A stretch of 11,868 nt of DNA from Bacteroidota bacterium (GCA_004356265.1 SMXK01000110.1:1-11868), one strand, 5' to 3'. Shown: positions 1 through 6,946, counted from the stretch's first letter. Notes: a model not told the origin generated them from the letters alone. Numbers and translations are program-made.

Positions 1-76
1 AATCTCACATAAGAGTATCTTTGGTCGCTTCGGAGAAAGTTTGATTGTGATCAGGATTCGGTAGGGTACCCCTTCT

Positions 77-1000
77 ATGGGAAAGGTTTCAGAAACTTAT
101 AAGGCCAGAGATGTCGAAGAAATAGTCGATATCTATTTGTATCGCCCATGGGGATATGCACTGGCTGTCGGCGCCCACAAACTTCGGATGACACCCAATC
201 AAATATCGATCATCGGTATGATGGTCGGCGTCGTCTCGGGGCTGCTGTTTATCCCGCTGAATCCGTGGATCAATGTCATCGGGATATTCATGTGGATGTT
301 GGGTCAGGCCCTTGACGGTGCGGACGGACAGCTTGCCAGAATGGCCAACATGAAGTCACGACTGGGCCGGATGCTGGATGGAATTTCCGATGCGGTCAAA
401 TTTGCCAGCCTGTATTTGAGTGTCGGATATCGCTTATACCTTGCCACCGGCGAATGGTGGGTGTGGCCGGTTGTTGTCTCTGCGGGGCTGGCTCATTCTT
501 ATCAAAGTTCACTCGCAGACTTTTATCGAAACGCCTATTTATTCTTCGTGGAAAAACCAGGAACTGCCGAGATCGAATCGGTAGTTGCGCTCACTAAAGA
601 CCGAGCGGAAATGCCATGGAAGGGTAATTTTCTGGAGAAACTGTTGCTCGGGGGATACATCAGATATTCTAAAAGACAGGAAGAATTTGCTGAACGATCC
701 GGAGGACTGATCGGGTTGACTACCAGCTACTTTGGGCCGGATATCCCTTTAGAACTAAAAGCATTTTATCGCTCTCAGAATAAGTCGCTGTTGAAGTATT
801 ACAACGCCCTTACCACGAACACCAGGATGATCGTATTCGTGTTTTCCTGGGCCGTGGGTAATTTCTGGATCTTTTTCGCTTTCGACCTGGTGGTATTGAA
901 CATTCTGATGTTCGCGCTGATGACAGTCATTCAGAAAAAGGCTGATGTTGCCGTCGCGGCAGAGATAGAAAAGTTCAAACCGACCCCTGACCGGGAATAG
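77..1000 (+). CDS. CDP-alcohol phosphatidyltransferase family membrane protein
   Basis: This integral membrane enzyme would transfer a phosphoalcohol from a CDP-activated donor to an acceptor alcohol, displacing CMP or releasing a phospholipid headgroup. The family signature D-x2-DG-x2-AR-x8-G-x3-D-x3-D is complete, with D80, D83, G84, A87, R88, G97, D101 and D105. The aspartates bind the metal and the CDP moiety in this family. Hydrophobic segments lie at about 43-60, 62-79, 106-122, 128-146 and 249-285. A mostly polar stretch of about 100 residues (147-248) separates the middle and last segments, and makes the protein (307 aa) longer than the usual 180-220 aa members. The ATG at 77 has only a weak AGGG upstream. 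The gene converges with the cupin gene. The substrate cannot be told from the sequence: phosphatidylglycerol phosphate, phosphatidylinositol-like and archaetidyl-type synthases all share this motif. Confidence 0.9.
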   Translation: MGKVSETYKARDVEEIVDIYLYRPWGYALAVGAHKLRMTPNQISIIGMMVGVVSGLLFIPLNPWINVIGIFMWMLGQALDGADGQLARMANMKSRLGRMLDGISDAVKFASLYLSVGYRLYLATGEWWVWPVVVSAGLAHSYQSSLADFYRNAYLFFVEKPGTAEIESVVALTKDRAEMPWKGNFLEKLLLGGYIRYSKRQEEFAERSGGLIGLTTSYFGPDIPLELKAFYRSQNKSLLKYYNALTTNTRMIVFVFSWAVGNFWIFFAFDLVVLNILMFALMTVIQKKADVAVAAEIEKFKPTPDRE

Positions 1001-1058
1001 ACGATCGCCTAAGGCCTGTTAACACTTGCTGAAGCCATCCTGTGTATCGTTACGGGCC

Positions 1059-1427
1059 CTAACTGTCCCGAAGGTAGTCGTCGGTTTTATCGATCCAATC
1101 CTGACGGGGCGGCGAGAATATGTCCACATCCAGGGTGTCTTCCAGCGCCTCGGCTCTGTGCCAGACATTCGAGGGAATATGCAATACTTCGCCATCTCGC
1201 ACATCGATAACCGTCGAACCGTCTTCACCGATAAAAAATCTCAGTGCACCCTCAAGGATATAAGTAATCTGCTCATTCTCGTGTTGATGTCGCGGTACGA
1301 TGCACCCTTTTTTAAGGTAAACGTGTGCCAGCATCATTTTATCTCCGATGATGAGGCGCCTGTCGATCATGCTTGAGACTTGTTCTTTTGGCATGTCGTT
1401 CCATCGATAATGGGTCGTTTCACTCAT
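1059..1427 (-). CDS. Single-domain cupin protein, probably metal-binding
   Basis: This is a small cytosolic beta-barrel protein of 122 aa with one cupin_2 domain covering residues about 35-105. Cupin motif 1 is seen as G41, H47, H49, E52 and G60. Motif 2 is seen as G79, P85, N87 and H90. H47, H49, E52 and H90 are the four expected metal ligands, so the metal site looks intact. Members act as small dioxygenases, isomerases, sugar-binding or sensory proteins, and the sequence does not say which. The start is supported by a Shine-Dalgarno GGAGT (complement of 1436-1440) eight bases upstream of the ATG. The gene stands alone on the minus strand between two plus-strand units and shares a 157-bp divergent region with the mlaE-like gene. 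No signal peptide is present. Confidence 0.88.
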   Translation of the reverse strand: MSETTHYRWNDMPKEQVSSMIDRRLIIGDKMMLAHVYLKKGCIVPRHQHENEQITYILEGALRFFIGEDGSTVIDVRDGEVLHIPSNVWHRAEALEDTLDVDIFSPPRQDWIDKTDDYLRDS

Positions 1428-1584
1428 TGAGATTTACTCCAGTTGGTATGGGTTCTGGTGGGGCCGGATCGTTCCGGAAGCGGATACCCCGGGGCGACAA
1501 ACTGAGAAACAATTACAGATTGTACAACACATCGAGATGAATGGCGTAAATTCCCGCCCGGTAATCTGAATCAGAACAACCCGT
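1428..1584. promoter_or_regulatory. Divergent intergenic region between cupin and MlaE-like genes
   Basis: These 157 bases must carry the promoters of both the leftward cupin gene and the rightward permease operon. Two short symmetric elements are visible: a perfect 5-bp stem, CCGGA/TCCGG with a TCGT loop, at 1464-1477, and the palindrome CCCCGGGG at 1487-1494. Either could be an operator or the base of an mRNA leader structure. The only -10-like string noted for the permease is TAAATT near 1550, and no convincing -35 box pairs with it. No Shine-Dalgarno precedes the permease ATG at 1585. Promoter assignment is therefore not possible by eye. Confidence 0.3.
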
Positions 1585-2340
1585 ATGCTGCTTAGCAAAC
1601 CTCTTAAACTCGTCGCGAGCGTGGGCGACTACACAATGTTTATCGGACGCGCCTTCGCATCAGCGAGAGATCTTGAGCATTTCCGTAAGTCGCTGTTGCG
1701 GCAAATGGTACGGATAGGAGTTGAATCCATCCCTGTCATCATCCTGGCCAGTGCTTTCGCAGGTGTGGTGTTGACCGTTCAAACGGCCTACCAACTCCAG
1801 AATACTGTCCTGAGCGAAGACTCCATCGGGGCTGCGGTCATTCCCACATTGATGTTGGAGATGGCGGCCCTTGTCCCGGCGCTGGTCCTCGCTTCGCGAA
1901 TCGGAGCCAGCATTGCTGCGGAAATAGGGACCATGAAAGTCACAGAGCAGATTGATGCACTGGAAGTCATGGGTGTTAACTCGGAAGGATTTATCGTATT
2001 GCCGCGCGTAATGGCGGCGACGTTAATGTTTCCCGCGCTCTATGTCGTTTCAGTCGTCGTCAGCGTGATTGCGGGCGGATATTCTGGAGAATTTCTGGGC
2101 TACCTTTCTTTCGAAGCATTTATCAGAGGCGGTCGAGAGTTCTTTAAACTCTTCGACGCATTTTATGGGATGACCAAAATGCTTGCCTTCGGATTCCTGA
2201 TCACTTCGATCGCATGTTGGAAAGGCTTTTCGACCGATGGAGGCGCGGACGGTGTAGGTCGAAGTACAACGAGTGCTGTCGTTGTAAGCTGTGTAAACAT
2301 CTTGTTCGCCGATTATATTCTCGCGGAATTGCTGTTGTGA
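1585..2340 (+). CDS. mlaE: MlaE-family ABC transporter permease (phospholipid transport)
   Basis: This is the inner-membrane permease of an Mla/MCE-type lipid ABC transporter, which moves phospholipids or other hydrophobic molecules between the inner and outer membrane. The protein is 251 aa, close to the family norm. It begins with an amphipathic region (about 1-45), followed by hydrophobic segments at about 48-70, 84-110, 139-165, 197-213 and 228-251. The family's most conserved cytoplasmic block is intact at residues about 100-141: ASRIGASIAAEIGTM, then TEQIDALEVMGV, then LPRV. The C-terminal KGF and GADGVGR segment (213-226) is also typical. The partners expected in this system (MlaF ATPase and an MCE-domain substrate-binding protein) are absent from the window. 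The next gene starts only 3 bases after the stop, which indicates co-transcription with an unrelated transporter. The assignment to family is firm; the substrate is inferred. Confidence 0.93.
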   Translation: MLLSKPLKLVASVGDYTMFIGRAFASARDLEHFRKSLLRQMVRIGVESIPVIILASAFAGVVLTVQTAYQLQNTVLSEDSIGAAVIPTLMLEMAALVPALVLASRIGASIAAEIGTMKVTEQIDALEVMGVNSEGFIVLPRVMAATLMFPALYVVSVVVSVIAGGYSGEFLGYLSFEAFIRGGREFFKLFDAFYGMTKMLAFGFLITSIACWKGFSTDGGADGVGRSTTSAVVVSCVNILFADYILAELLL

Positions 2341-2343
2341 TCC

Positions 2344-4344
2344 ATGGGTTTAACCTACGGAAAATCGAGAGCAGATCCTGAAGCAGAACAGGTCGCGCAC
2401 TCGCGTTTGTCAACCTTTGAAGGGGTATTCACGCCTTCAATACTGACGATTCTGGGAGTCATTCTCTACCTCCGCCTTGGCTGGGTAGTAGGCAACGTCG
2501 GGCTGTGGGGCACGTTATCAATTGTGACGTTGTCGACGCTGATAACTTTCCTGACAGCTCTGTCTATCTCCTCGATCGCGACTGCACAGGATACGAAAGG
2601 AGGCGGAGCCTACTATATGGTTTCGAGATCCCTCGGAATCGAGGCAGGCGGAGCGGTCGGAATACCACTGTACCTCGCGCAAGCGTTATCTGTCGCGCTC
2701 TATACGATCGGGTTTGCGGAAAGTCTGGCCAACGTATTCCCTGCCTTGAATGCCAAAATCGTGGCCTTGATCACAACCGCTTTAGTAGCCGCTCTGGCTC
2801 TCCGCTCGACCAGAACGGCGATACGATCTCAATATATCATAATGGCGGCCATAGGCTTGTCGTTTATTTCTTTGATATTAGGGGGAGACGCCTCGGAGTC
2901 GATCCCGGTTGCTGCCAATCTGGCGGAAGTCACTCCTGTCCAGCGAGAAAATTTCTGGGTCGTTTTTGCTGTCTTTTTCCCGGCTGTAACCGGCATTATG
3001 GCAGGTGTGAATATGTCGGGAGACCTGCGAAGCCCGGCAAGATCTATCCCAACGGGCACACTGGCGGCTGTGGCCGTGGGATTTGTCATCTATATGCTCG
3101 TTCCGTTTCTGCTCTCGTCGAGGGCCACTCCAGAACAATTGATCAACGATCCGCTGATCATGCGTCGGATATCCTACTGGGGTGACGCCATATTATTGGG
3201 CGTCTGGGGCGCAACACTGTCGAGTGCGGTCGGAAGTATTCTGGGTGCACCCAGGGTACTGCAGGCTCTGGCCAAAGATCGCATTCTACCGTCATGGTTG
3301 AATTTCCTCGGGAAAGGGGTCGGGCCTACTGACCAGCCCAGAACAGGAACGATCGTCACATGTGGGTTAGCTATGATTGTTGTCCTGGTAGGAAATCTGA
3401 ATTTCGTCGCGCCGATCTTGACGATGTTTTTCCTGACTACATATGGCGTATTGAATATCGCCGCGGGTCTCGAAAGATTTCTGGCAAATCCATCCTACCG
3501 ACCAAAATTCAGAGTCCATTGGATTCTGTCTCTTACAGGAGCTCTTGGATGCATGGGCGTAATGTTCTTGATAGATCCGATTGCAACAGCGGTGGCGGGT
3601 AGTTTTGTTATGGCCATTTATTTTTGGCTCGAACACAGGGAAATGAAGTCGGCATGGGGGGATGTTAAACTCGGTATCTGGATGAATTTAACCCGGGTCG
3701 GCCTTCTCAGAATCAGGCGAACTCCCGATCCGAAAAACTGGCGACCCCATATTCTGGTCTTGTCCGGCGCTCCCACACGAAGGTGGCATCTTATCCGCCT
3801 GGCATCAGCTCTTTCCCACAATCGAGCGCTGCTCACGGTATCGAGCATCTTGCCTGCTGCATCCGTTTCATCAGAAAGAATCAGGGCACTTTCGTCCACG
3901 ATCTACGAGTATTTGGACCGGCATGGTATTCAGGCCCTGGTCAGACTCGTGCCAGCAGAAAGCCCATTTCTCGGTGCAAAGCAACTCGTCGAGGCGTATG
4001 GGCTTGGAATGCTGGTACCGAACACGATTATGCTCGGAGACAGCCAGGTACCCGGGCATCGAGCGGAATATTGTGACATGATCCGATATTTTCACTCCGC
4101 TCAACGCAATACCATGATTGTCCGACTGAATGAAGAACGTGGATTCGGATTGCGCAAAAGAATTGACGTCTGGTGGGGCGGTCAACACGGGAATGGCGGA
4201 TTGATGCTCATATTGTCCTATCTCTTGCAGACAAGCCTCAGGTGGCGTGGATCTCGTGTACGAGTAAAAATGGTCGTACCAACCAAAGACGCCGCGTACG
4301 GAGCACAGGCTATATCTCTACATTGCTGGCCGCAACTCGCATAA
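2344..4344 (+). CDS. SLC12-type (APC superfamily) cation-chloride/amino-acid permease, C-terminus cut by frameshift
   Basis: This is a membrane transporter resembling bacterial relatives of the Na-K-Cl cotransporters. Residues about 24-50 (FEGVFTPSILTILGVILYLR, then LGWVVGN) and the GGGAYYMVSRSLG block near 86-98 are characteristic of the family. About twelve hydrophobic segments fill residues 28-435. The SLC12-like cytoplasmic C-terminal domain begins at about 460 with KNWRPHILVLSGAP. The frame holds family-like sequence to about residue 658 (VKMVVPTKDAAYGAQA), then runs into eight or so unrelated residues and stops at 4344. The remaining C-terminal part lies in the frame that starts at bases divisible by three, and ends at 4562. 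Joined, the protein would be about 738 aa. The gene starts 3 bases after mlaE. The ATG at 2344 has no Shine-Dalgarno, so coupling to mlaE is likely. The substrate (K+, Cl- or amino acid) cannot be told. Confidence 0.85.
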   Translation: MGLTYGKSRADPEAEQVAHSRLSTFEGVFTPSILTILGVILYLRLGWVVGNVGLWGTLSIVTLSTLITFLTALSISSIATAQDTKGGGAYYMVSRSLGIEAGGAVGIPLYLAQALSVALYTIGFAESLANVFPALNAKIVALITTALVAALALRSTRTAIRSQYIIMAAIGLSFISLILGGDASESIPVAANLAEVTPVQRENFWVVFAVFFPAVTGIMAGVNMSGDLRSPARSIPTGTLAAVAVGFVIYMLVPFLLSSRATPEQLINDPLIMRRISYWGDAILLGVWGATLSSAVGSILGAPRVLQALAKDRILPSWLNFLGKGVGPTDQPRTGTIVTCGLAMIVVLVGNLNFVAPILTMFFLTTYGVLNIAAGLERFLANPSYRPKFRVHWILSLTGALGCMGVMFLIDPIATAVAGSFVMAIYFWLEHREMKSAWGDVKLGIWMNLTRVGLLRIRRTPDPKNWRPHILVLSGAPTRRWHLIRLASALSHNRALLTVSSILPAASVSSERIRALSSTIYEYLDRHGIQALVRLVPAESPFLGAKQLVEAYGLGMLVPNTIMLGDSQVPGHRAEYCDMIRYFHSAQRNTMIVRLNEERGFGLRKRIDVWWGGQHGNGGLMLILSYLLQTSLRWRGSRVRVKMVVPTKDAAYGAQAISLHCWPQLA

Positions 4345-4562
4345 ATGCAGATACGGAAATTCTGGTCGCTGATGGTCGCAGCTTCCCAGACATCTTACGG
4401 CAGTCTTCCACCGATACAGATCTTGTGTTTCTCGGAATGGCCGCGCCGGGAGATAACTTCGAAGAATATTACGAATCTCTTCAGAAGCGGACTTCCCAGC
4501 TCCCTACAACTGTTTTTGTGCTGGCCGGCGAAAACCTGGACTTCGAACAAGTAATTCTTTGA
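4315..4562 (+). pseudogene. Displaced C-terminal coding segment of the SLC12-type permease
   Basis: After the frameshift, the reading frame at 4315-4562 encodes the expected end of the transporter's cytosolic domain. Starting at about STLLAATRINADTEILVAD, it continues through a DLVFLGMAAP segment, FEEYYESLQ, and a hydrophobic TTVFVLAG strand, in the order typical of the SLC12 C-terminal domain. This frame has an upstream ATG at 4173, but the residues encoded between 4173 and about 4310 are arginine-rich and unlike the family, so independent translation of a real protein is unlikely. Its TGA at 4560-4562 shares its last base with the lysA ATG, which is the normal junction of two coupled genes. 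That junction supports this being the ancestral 3' end of the transporter gene. Confidence 0.75.
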
Positions 4563-5818
4563 TGACAACCGACTCTCCGTTCCTGAAATATCCGCGCAAG
4601 CAAGAAACACTTCTGTCTGCCGTGCATGAGTTCGGAACCCCCACTTTCGTGTACGACCTGGACAGAATTCGAGAACAGATTCAGCTTCTCAGAACACACA
4701 CTGAGGGCGTTCAGTCGAGACTGCTTTATGCAATGAAGGCGAATGCGAGCATCCGGATCCTTCAGATGATCAGAGATGAGGGCATGGGTGTAGACGCCGT
4801 CTCACCGGCTGAACTTGAGCTTGCACTCCGGCTTGGATTTGAGAAGGATGCCATCTTTTACTCGGCTAATAACATGACGGATGCCGAGATGGTCAACGCT
4901 TTCGATCGAGGTGTGACCGTAAATGTCGGCGAGTTATCCAGGCTTAAAACGCTGGGTGAGATTTTGCCGGGTTCGTCCGTCTGTATTCGCTTGAACCCCC
5001 AGATCGGAGCAGGCCATCACGCGCATGTAATCACCGCCGGAGACAAAAGCAAGTTTGGGATCGGTGTCGAACAAGTATCTGATGTTCTTTCTATCGCGAT
5101 AGAGTACAATCTGAAAATCGTTGGACTCCACCAGCATATCGGGTCCGGGATTCTCGATACAAATATTGTGTGGCGCGCCATATCTGTTCTGCTCGATGCC
5201 GCTCGATCATTTCACGACCTGGCGTTCATTAACCTCGGCGGCGGACTTGGAATTCCTTATCGCCCGGATGAAAACCCTCTTGATCTGTCTGAATGGGAGT
5301 CGAAGATTATCAATCCCTTAAGGTCGTTCAGGGAAGAACATCCTTCCGAGGATCTGACTTTTGTTTTTGAACCCGGCCGATTTATCGTCGCCGAGTCCGG
5401 AACGTTGCTGGTTCAGGTGAACACTGTAAAAAACTCCAACGGCCAAATATTTGCGGGAGTGGACTCCGGTATGGGGCATCTTTTACGGCCGGCTATGTAC
5501 GACGCCTATCACGCTATTTTTAACCTGTCGAATCCGGACGGGGAGTTGCATCCGTATCAGGTCGTGGGCAACATTTGTGAATCTGCAGATTTTTTTGCGC
5601 GAGACAGGATGATCCAAACCATTCGAGTGGGCGACATTCTCGCTATCATGGACGCCGGCGCGTACGGCCGTTCGATGTCCACTGAATACAACCTCAGGCC
5701 CGCTCCGTCGGAAGTTATTATTCTGAACGATAACTCGGTCGAACTGGTTACTGCCCGCGAATCGGCTAATCAAATGATAGACCGGTTATACCCGTCTTTG
5801 AAACGTCGGTCTTCATAA
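4562..5818 (+). CDS. lysA: Diaminopimelate decarboxylase (LysA)
   Basis: This PLP-dependent enzyme converts meso-2,6-diaminopimelate to L-lysine and CO2, the last step of lysine synthesis. It is a fold-III decarboxylase of 418 aa, a usual length. Visible landmarks are YAMKAN with K59 as the PLP Schiff-base lysine, the RLNP-GAGHHAHV-SKFGI block (143-167) that favours LysA over ornithine or arginine decarboxylases, HQHIGSG (190-196), the phosphate-binding GGGLG (226-230), EPGR (270-273), the active-site ICES with C339 (the partner subunit contributes it), DAGAYG (364-369) and EYN-RP (375-380). The ATG at 4562 is chosen over the TTG at 4559 because it overlaps the TGA ending the transporter's true reading frame. 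The frameshift upstream may weaken translational coupling to the transporter, because ribosomes in the main frame now stop at 4344. Confidence 0.94.
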   Translation: MTTDSPFLKYPRKQETLLSAVHEFGTPTFVYDLDRIREQIQLLRTHTEGVQSRLLYAMKANASIRILQMIRDEGMGVDAVSPAELELALRLGFEKDAIFYSANNMTDAEMVNAFDRGVTVNVGELSRLKTLGEILPGSSVCIRLNPQIGAGHHAHVITAGDKSKFGIGVEQVSDVLSIAIEYNLKIVGLHQHIGSGILDTNIVWRAISVLLDAARSFHDLAFINLGGGLGIPYRPDENPLDLSEWESKIINPLRSFREEHPSEDLTFVFEPGRFIVAESGTLLVQVNTVKNSNGQIFAGVDSGMGHLLRPAMYDAYHAIFNLSNPDGELHPYQVVGNICESADFFARDRMIQTIRVGDILAIMDAGAYGRSMSTEYNLRPAPSEVIILNDNSVELVTARESANQMIDRLYPSLKRRSS

Positions 5819-6047
5819 TCTGAGCTGCAACAGTCATTCAGATTCATCATGCTTTAACCATTTGGTCATTAGCATTTCTTGATGTCTATCTGAAAAGGCC
5901 GTATTTTCGTGGGCTGTACCATTTCGCTCCAAAGCAACTCGGATCGGATTATGTCAGGATGCGGTCAGTCGCAATTAGCAGACGCCCTGCACCCAATTTT
6001 ACTCTCGCGCCGGTAGCCAACCCAGCGCTCGAAAGAAGAGAATACCA
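5819..6047 (+). other. lysA-rplU intergenic region
   Basis: This 229-base gap holds no open frame worth calling. A 6-bp inverted repeat ATCTGA/TCAGAT (5818-5823 and 5838-5843) with a 14-base loop follows lysA, but no T-run follows it, so it is not a convincing intrinsic terminator. A promoter-like pair is described separately at 5879-5909. The remaining roughly 138 bases before rplU would form a long mRNA leader, which could hold ribosomal-protein autoregulation, but no known leader structure was recognised. A GAAAGAAGAG stretch about 6 bases before the rplU ATG can act as a weak Shine-Dalgarno. Confidence 0.5.
5879..5909 (+). promoter_or_regulatory. Candidate promoter for rplU-rpmA
   Basis: TTGATG at 5879-5884 and TATTTT at 5902-5907 are separated by 17 bases, with 4 of 6 matches each to the sigma-70 -35 and -10 boxes. 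The same site also reads as TTG, 20 bases, TATTTTCG, one mismatch from the Bacteroidota primary-sigma pattern TTG-N19-21-TAnnTTTG. It lies about 140 bases upstream of rplU. The match was made by eye in AT-rich sequence, so a chance match is quite possible. Confidence 0.35.
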
Positions 6048-6359
6048 ATGTACGCGATTGTTGAAATAGCTGGAAAGCAGTACAAAGTCACCGAAAACGA
6101 CTATTTGTACGTGGCGCGCCAGGACGCCGAAGAAAACGAAAAGCTGTCGTTCGAGAACGTACTTCTTGTTGCTGGCGGAAAGGATATTAAGGTTGGAACC
6201 CCGCTTGTTGAAGGCGCTCGTGTAGAAGCGACCGTGATCGAGCATGTGAAGGCAGACAAAGTTCTTGTATTCAAGAAAAAGCGCCGTAAGCGTTACCGTG
6301 TCACTCGTGGCCACAGGCAGCCATATACGCGCATCAAAATCGATTCAGTTAAAGGTTAG
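6048..6359 (+). CDS. rplU: 50S ribosomal protein L21
   Basis: L21 is a primary binder of 23S rRNA in the large ribosomal subunit. The protein is 103 aa, the normal size. It starts with the family opening MYAIVEIAGKQYKV, has the central G-x-P-x-V-G-A-x-V beta region (KVGTPLVEGARVEATV, about 52-67), and ends in the basic signature VFKKKRRKRYRVTRGHRQPY (about 76-95) that contacts rRNA. It is followed after 42 bases by rpmA, the near-universal bacterial arrangement. The start at 6048 is fixed by the conserved N-terminus. There is no sign of truncation. Identification is secure. Confidence 0.98.
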   Translation: MYAIVEIAGKQYKVTENDYLYVARQDAEENEKLSFENVLLVAGGKDIKVGTPLVEGARVEATVIEHVKADKVLVFKKKRRKRYRVTRGHRQPYTRIKIDSVKG

Positions 6360-6388
6360 ACCCATCCACATTTATTATCCGAATTTCC

Positions 6389-6394
6389 GGAGGG
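6389..6394 (+). promoter_or_regulatory. Strong Shine-Dalgarno of rpmA
   Basis: GGAGGG lies 7 bases before the rpmA ATG at 6402. It is the clearest plus-strand ribosome-binding site in the window. Most other plus-strand starts here (2344, 4562, 6947, 7829, 9759, 11249) show nothing comparable. Confidence 0.85.
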
Positions 6395-6401
6395 AAGTAT
6401 A

Positions 6402-6662
6402 ATGGCACATAAGAAAGGCATGGGGTCGACTAAAAACGGTCGCGACTCCAACCCTCAAATGCTAGGTATTAAAGTTTTCGGTGGCGAATTTGTGAAAGCG
6501 GGAGCCATTATTGTTCGGCAGCGAGGAACACCCATCCATCCTGGAACCAACATCGGGATCGGCGGAGATGACACGTTGTTTGCAAAGTCGACAGGACAGG
6601 TTCGGTATACCAAAGGCCGGAACAACCGTAGGTTTGTACATATCGATACGGTAGAAGCGTAA
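6402..6662 (+). CDS. rpmA: 50S ribosomal protein L27
   Basis: L27 sits beside the peptidyl-transferase centre, and its N-terminus reaches toward the A- and P-site tRNA ends. The protein is 86 aa. It has the expected MAHKKG-GSTKNGRDS start, the LG-K-FGGEFVKAG core, the IVRQRGT-HPG motif and the GGDDTLFA segment, in order. There is no extended N-terminal peptide of the kind cleaved by the Prp protease in Bacillota, because the ATG is directly followed by AHKKG and preceded by a strong Shine-Dalgarno. That argues against a Bacillota or Fusobacteria host. It forms an operon with rplU and ends 41 bases before a strong terminator. Confidence 0.98.
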   Translation: MAHKKGMGSTKNGRDSNPQMLGIKVFGGEFVKAGAIIVRQRGTPIHPGTNIGIGGDDTLFAKSTGQVRYTKGRNNRRFVHIDTVEA

Positions 6663-6703
6663 ATTAGCACGCCTATTTATTTGATTGTTCAGCTTCGATG
6701 CTG

Positions 6704-6739
6704 AAAAAGGGTCTGGCCTTGGGGTCGGACCCTTTTTTT
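6704..6739 (+). terminator. Rho-independent terminator after rpmA
   Basis: A 10-bp stem pairs 6709-6718 with 6723-6732 around a TTGG loop; eight pairs are Watson-Crick and two are G-U. Five A bases on the left (6704-6708) can pair with the seven-T run at 6733-6739 that follows the stem. This is a textbook intrinsic terminator ending the rplU-rpmA transcript, and it means the genes from 6947 on need their own promoter. Confidence 0.93.
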
Positions 6740-6774
6740 GTGGGGCATAATTACACACACATGATCTGACGTCG

Positions 6775-6850
6775 GTTCGTTTCCCCGGAAAGAACGGCCC
6801 ACCTGTGGGAAAAAGATTCCTGCGAAGATTGTTCATTCTGGTCCTGGAAC
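6775..6850 (+). promoter_or_regulatory. Cluster of dyad elements, possible activator-binding (enhancer) sites
   Basis: Three symmetric elements lie here. GTTCGTTTCC-CC-GGAAAGAAC (6775-6795) is a dyad that is perfect apart from one extra G in the left arm. CCCAC-CT-GTGGG (6798-6809) is a perfect 5-bp dyad. A second GTTC/GAAC pair, spaced 12 bases, spans 6831-6850. They lie about 40-115 bases upstream of a sigma-54-like element at 6875-6890, the distance range where NtrC-class activators usually bind. The role is inferred from position and symmetry only. Confidence 0.3.
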
Positions 6851-6874
6851 GGTCTTTTTAGCCGGATTCAGCAT

Positions 6875-6890
6875 TGGCAAAACATTTGAT
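6875..6890 (+). promoter_or_regulatory. Candidate sigma-54 promoter of the TPR-HDOD-kinase-regulator block
   Basis: TGGCAAAACATTTGAT has the correct spacing for the sigma-54 consensus TGGCACG-N4-TTGCW. The -24 core TGGCA is intact and the -12 element reads TTGAT, with the usually conserved C replaced by A. It lies 57 bases before the ATG at 6947 and downstream of a strong terminator, where a promoter is needed. The mismatch at the -12 C is a real weakness. No better sigma-70 site was seen in 6741-6946. Confidence 0.38.
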
Positions 6891-6946
6891 AGCGGTTCTG
6901 GCATCGATGGATATCAGATCACAGCCAGGACAAACAAAAATTTATC

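Noticed and set aside
16..23. TATCTTTG, a perfect match to the Bacteroidota -7 element TAnnTTTG
   Set aside because: The matching TTG near -33 would fall outside the window, the host is not proven to be Bacteroidota, and an 8-base degenerate match is common by chance.
2..64. Open frame from the left edge to a TAG at 62-64, 12 bases before the phosphatidyltransferase ATG
   Set aside because: It could be the last 20 residues of an upstream gene, but another frame is also open to base 44 and the residues show no recognisable motif, so it was not called.
1026..1376. Plus-strand 116-codon open frame opposite the cupin gene
   Set aside because: The minus-strand cupin has intact metal ligands and a Shine-Dalgarno. 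The plus-strand product shows no family features, so it is a shadow.
1540..1560. TGGCG near 1543 followed by CCCGC as a sigma-54 site for the permease operon
   Set aside because: The GC is one base too far from the GG, and the -12 T residues are missing.
2505..3185. 226-codon open frame within the transporter gene
   Set aside because: It is out of frame with clear transmembrane family sequence, and its product is rich in R, G, S and C without any domain. It is a shadow frame.
4263..4275. A-rich GTAAAAATG as a possible programmed -1 slip site in the transporter
   Set aside because: The A-site codon ATG does not re-pair well after a -1 slip, and family-like sequence continues in the main frame for some ten residues beyond this point.
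5818..5843. Inverted repeat after lysA as terminator
   Set aside because: Only a 6-bp stem with a 14-base loop and no T-run.
6462..6836. 124-codon minus-strand open frame over rpmA and its terminator
   Set aside because: It lies opposite a certain ribosomal protein gene and across its terminator, and shows no domain features.
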